Below are positions 13,619 through 16,452 of a stretch of DNA of 16,452 bases, in pieces (position 1 is the first letter of the stretch; each line of letters begins with the position of its first letter). The DNA is taken from contig DATLDQ010000067.1 in assembly GCA_035525785.1 (NCBI GenBank), forward strand, positions 1-16,452, in the 5' to 3' direction. The stretch is from CADEED01 sp035525785. Its GTDB lineage: Bacteria > Pseudomonadota > Gammaproteobacteria > Steroidobacterales > Steroidobacteraceae. A model generated the notes under the pieces. It was not told the DNA's origin. It worked only from the letters and a program-made list of their open reading frames with translations, and did not search any database. Both the position numbers and the translations under genes were made by a program.

Positions 13619-15961
13619 TTACTTGACGCCGGCGACCAGCGACGAGCCCTTCACTTCGATGAACACAGGGTTGCTGTAGAACCAGAGATCCGACCACGCA
13701 GCCACATCGTACGCCGAGTACTTCTGGCCGTTGACCACCGGCAGGTGCGTCGGGCAGCCATCGATCGAGGTACCCGTGTACAGCACGCCCGTCTCCGGGA
13801 CGTTCTTGCCAACGGTGTTGCACGGGATGCGCAGGTTGGCGCCCGCCGGCACCCCGTCACCGCTCGTCGAGGTGGTCGGGTTGATGGCGGTCGCGTTGGT
13901 CCACAGGTCCTGCAGCGGATTGCCGTCGGCATCCGTCTCGAAGGGCACGAGCGCCGGCAGGTTGCTGCCGCGAAGACGCAGGTACTGCGAGTTGTTCACG
14001 TTGCGCAGGCGGAAGACCATGGTCTTGTACTGCTTGTCACCCCAGCTCACGTGCCAGGTGCCTTCGCTGAACGTGCGGATCACTTCCGCCGACATGTTCT
14101 TCGCGCCCGCGGGCACGGTGTTCAGGTCGGGGTTGCTGATCCAGGTGCGCGGCCATTCGCCGGAGTAGTCCGCCGAGCCCGGGGTCTTGTAGCCGGTCAC
14201 CGCGCCGCGGATCACGTCGATGTGATCCAGCTCGGGCTTGTTGAGCTGCTGCTTGACGCCGATCTGCGCGAGCGACGGGTTCGGGAAGGTGTACGGCGAG
14301 TAGTTGGTTCCCGACGGATCGCGCACCGCGATCGCGACGACCACTTCCGCGCCCTTCTTCACCTCGAGCTTCTCGCCGAGCGTGGCGCACTTGGAATCGA
14401 GATCCACGTCGGTGTTCTGCCTGGCGGCGGCCAGCACAGCGGCTTCCGCGAGCACGTTGCCGATGGCGTCGTTCAGGCGTGTGTCCTGGCAGACCACGAA
14501 CGCGAGGCGGTCGATGAGCTGGCCCGACGAAGCCCAGACGTTGCCGCTGCGCAGACCGTCGACGATCTGGTCGGGCGCAAGAACGCCGTCCTTCTGTGAG
14601 TCGTGCCAGTGGCGGCTGCTCTTGTTCTTCTTTCCTGGGCCATTGCCCACCATGACGGCCGTGCGCTGGTATTCGCCGGGATAGAAGTCCTGCGACGAGC
14701 GGCGGTCATCCGGGCCGAACATGCCGCGGTTGTGCCAGTCGGAGCTCGCGAAGAACCACCAGTTGCGGCCTTCGCCGAGCAGTGCGTCCCACACGCCGCC
14801 GACCTGGCCCGCGTACACGCCGGTGCCACCCCAGGTGGTGCCGCCGACGGAGTCGACGTTGCCGATGCCGGTGCCGAAGTTGTTGCGATGGACGGTGTAC
14901 TCACCGCGTGCGTCCGACGCGCCGTGGCCCGGCTGCGACTCGAAGCCGAACGCCACGTCGGGGGCCGAGTTGTTGAAGTTGCGCAGGTGCTCGATGTTGT
15001 AGCCGTTGTTGCCGTTCGGGTTGAACGGTCCGGCGCGCTCGAGGTGCGCGGGCACGTAGTAGCTGGCATCGGGATGGAACTGCTTCATCCACTTGAGGCC
15101 TTCGAGCGTCTTGAGATGGCCGCGCTCGCCAACACCATTGCCGCTCGCGGGCATCAGCTTGAGCGCGACGGCGTTCCAGCTGGGGTCGGCGCTGTTGGCG
15201 CTGCCGGAAACCGAGCAATCCCAGTTGTTGCCGATGCCGCTGCCGACGGTGGTATCACCACGGCTGGTGTCGACATCGCCGCGATCGAAACAGTACGACC
15301 ACTGCGCCAGCGCCGAAGCATTGCCCAACGGCGAGTAGCCAGCCGTTTTCGGCAGCCTCTGCTTGTAGATACTCGCGGGCAGCTGGCCGCTGACGACGGA
15401 CATCGACGAATGCTCATGGCCTGCGACCACGGACTCGATTCCCGAGAACACGGGCTGGTGCTTCAGGGCGGCGAGATACTCGACGACGGGATACTGATAT
15501 TCCTGGATCGACTGCCAGCGCCACATCACCTGATTGGGCGCGCTGCCCGAGACCAGACCTTTAGGTGTGATCGACGGATTGGAGTTCTGCCAGCTGGTAT
15601 TGGGGCCGAGGATCGTCGTCCCGTCCGTGGCGAACACGACTGGATAGGCCGGCGTGGCGAGCGACGCGTCTTCGACGAGCGTGCAATTGCGATTGCCGTT
15701 GCCGCCGTGACCCGCCTGCACGAACCAGTCGAGGCCCCAGGGCGTGTCCTGCTTGTCGGTCGCCTTCTTGACCAGCTTCTGCATCGAGATCGAGCCATCC
15801 GAGCAGGTGGTGTGGTTGTGGAAGTCACCGGTCACATAAGTGCCGCCCTTGGCGGCCGGGCCGTTGGTTTGCGGGCCGGAGTGATCCGCGAAAGCGGAGC
15901 TCATCGCGGCGGCGCTGAGCGCACCCGCCACGGCGATCACGATCTGTTTTTTCTCGAACAT
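13619..15961 (-). CDS. Secreted PHP-superfamily (DUF3604-like) putative metallohydrolase
   Basis: A 780-residue exported protein. Its signal peptide (MFEKKQIVIAVAGALSAAAMSSAFA|DH) is followed by TYVTGDFHNHTTCSDGS (His48, His50, Asp55), the first metal-binding motif of PHP-type phosphoesterases. More candidate ligands are His85 in QAGHGG, VAGHEHSS, and the late SSDWHNRGMFGPDDRR. The C-terminal third, from about residue 530, is beta-rich and likely an accessory domain. Family members are metal-dependent hydrolases; the substrate of this secreted type is not known to me, and a phosphoester is only one possibility. The ATG at 15961 (GGGGAA nine bases upstream) is chosen over an earlier frame start at 16012 because it begins the signal peptide. 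It is followed by a strong terminator and then by the PpiC-like and HupE-family genes on the same strand. Confidence 0.82.
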   Translation of the reverse strand: MFEKKQIVIAVAGALSAAAMSSAFADHSGPQTNGPAAKGGTYVTGDFHNHTTCSDGSISMQKLVKKATDKQDTPWGLDWFVQAGHGGNGNRNCTLVEDASLATPAYPVVFATDGTTILGPNTSWQNSNPSITPKGLVSGSAPNQVMWRWQSIQEYQYPVVEYLAALKHQPVFSGIESVVAGHEHSSMSVVSGQLPASIYKQRLPKTAGYSPLGNASALAQWSYCFDRGDVDTSRGDTTVGSGIGNNWDCSVSGSANSADPSWNAVALKLMPASGNGVGERGHLKTLEGLKWMKQFHPDASYYVPAHLERAGPFNPNGNNGYNIEHLRNFNNSAPDVAFGFESQPGHGASDARGEYTVHRNNFGTGIGNVDSVGGTTWGGTGVYAGQVGGVWDALLGEGRNWWFFASSDWHNRGMFGPDDRRSSQDFYPGEYQRTAVMVGNGPGKKNKSSRHWHDSQKDGVLAPDQIVDGLRSGNVWASSGQLIDRLAFVVCQDTRLNDAIGNVLAEAAVLAAARQNTDVDLDSKCATLGEKLEVKKGAEVVVAIAVRDPSGTNYSPYTFPNPSLAQIGVKQQLNKPELDHIDVIRGAVTGYKTPGSADYSGEWPRTWISNPDLNTVPAGAKNMSAEVIRTFSEGTWHVSWGDKQYKTMVFRLRNVNNSQYLRLRGSNLPALVPFETDADGNPLQDLWTNATAINPTTSTSGDGVPAGANLRIPCNTVGKNVPETGVLYTGTSIDGCPTHLPVVNGQKYSAYDVAAWSDLWFYSNPVFIEVKGSSLVAGVK

Positions 15962-16052
15962 TGCGGAGTTTCCCCGTTGTCTGTGTGGAATGTGGGGTGG
16001 AACCCTAGGCAAGCGATGTGAACCCCTTATGAAAAGAACGCGTCATCGCGGG

Positions 16053-16081
16053 GCGTAACAAAGATGTCGCACAACCGTCAT
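16053..16081 (+). promoter_or_regulatory. Pho-box-like direct repeats in the divergent promoter region
   Basis: Three heptamers, GCGTAAC, ATGTCGC and CCGTCAT, recur every 11 bases with A-rich 4-base spacers, the geometry of PhoB half-sites (consensus CTGTCAT). The first pair (16053-16070) ends ten bases before TCTAAT (16081-16086), a -10-like hexamer, as in the E. coli phoA promoter. Half-site matches run from about four to six of seven, so this is a tentative call. The element lies between the PHP-like gene and the oxygenase gene. Confidence 0.35.
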
Positions 16082-16098
16082 CTAATACGCGGCTACTC

Positions 16099-16452
16099 AT
16101 GTCGGCAGAAATCACCGGTCTGTTCCCCATTCCCTTCATGCGCGCGCGCCAGGTGCTGGGCCCCGCGCTGGTCGCTGGCCTCACCGAGCATTTCTCTAGG
16201 ACGGTGGATCGCGAGAACAGCTCCTCACAGAATCTCTCGCACACCGCGCTGCTCAAGCCCGGCGATTCGCCGCTTCTCGTGGACGCCGCGGCACTGATTT
16301 CGCCGCTGTTGCCCGAGTTTGGTTCGCTTCTGTTTGGCGAGAAGCTGGGCTGGTCGCTCAAGGAAATGTGGGTCAACGTGCTCGACACGGGCGGCCGGCA
16401 GGCCATGCATAACCATGCCAACAGCTTCATCTCGGGCGTTGTGTACCTGACG
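16099..16452 (+). CDS. Putative 2-oxoglutarate/Fe(II)-dependent oxygenase (TIGR02466-like), N-terminal part, cut by window edge
   Basis: From the ATG at 16099 the frame is open for 118 codons to the window end. The protein starts with MSAEITGLFPIPFM. It has the helix VLGPALVAGLTEHF, then NLSHTALLKPGDSPLL, LGWSLKEMWVNVLDTGG and MHNHANSFISGVVYL. The last phrase, with its H-x-H and N-S-F-I-S-G-V, is the signature that opens the double-stranded beta-helix of the TIGR02466-type 2OG-Fe(II) oxygenases; the distal His and Arg would follow beyond the window. There is no signal peptide, so it should be cytoplasmic, substrate unknown. The ATG lacks a ribosome-binding site, and the predicted -10 element ends only 12 bases before it, so translation may be nearly leaderless. 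It is divergent from the PHP-like gene. Confidence 0.83.
   Translation, partial: MSAEITGLFPIPFMRARQVLGPALVAGLTEHFSRTVDRENSSSQNLSHTALLKPGDSPLLVDAAALISPLLPEFGSLLFGEKLGWSLKEMWVNVLDTGGRQAMHNHANSFISGVVYLT

Noticed and set aside
14603..16021. 472-codon plus-strand open frame opposite the PHP-like gene
   Set aside because: Ala/Val/Arg-rich shadow without signal, motif or ribosome-binding site.

Overview
The window reads as chromosomal DNA from a high-GC proteobacterium, most likely a gammaproteobacterium of the Xanthomonadales/Steroidobacter-like kind. This rests on GC-rich third codon positions, long antisense shadow ORFs, the style of the nitrate assimilation genes and a TIGR02466-like oxygenase. 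There are no rRNA, tRNA, CRISPR, phage or insertion-sequence signatures. Most genes lie on the minus strand.

Layout from left to right. (1) 1-1569, minus: a secreted alpha/beta-hydrolase esterase followed by the start of a GH97-type glycosidase, a small carbohydrate-processing pair with an AT-rich sigma70-like promoter. (2) 1759-2608: a small acidic plus-strand protein converging on a four-helix membrane protein. (3) 2899-3453, minus: an unrecognised double-CxxC protein of lower GC. (4) 3604-10480, minus: an assimilatory nitrate/nitrite reduction operon ordered nirB, a NirD-flavoprotein fusion, nasA. It is headed by a good sigma54 -24/-12 promoter and an NtrC-like enhancer site. (5) 10565-11008, minus: a small lipoprotein. 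(6) 11141-15961, minus: an envelope group of a PHP-like secreted metallohydrolase, a strong terminator, then a PpiC-like membrane-anchored foldase, a HupE/UreJ-family membrane protein and a HEAT-like anchored protein. (7) 16099-end, plus: the N-terminal part of a 2OG-Fe(II) oxygenase, divergent from the PHP-like gene, with Pho-box-like repeats between them.

How the genes work together. NasA reduces nitrate to nitrite at a Mo-bis-MGD centre. It probably receives electrons through its C-terminal Bfd-like [2Fe-2S] domain from the FAD/NAD(P)H half of the fusion protein. NirB, with the NirD half of the fusion, reduces nitrite to ammonium. The sigma54/NtrC signature fits nitrogen-limitation control. 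No nitrate transporter, siroheme gene or molybdopterin gene is in the window.

The best candidate for something less described is the envelope group at 11141-15961. Two further oddities are a 24-bp in-frame duplication over the stop codon of the NirD fusion and the double-CxxC protein behind nasA.
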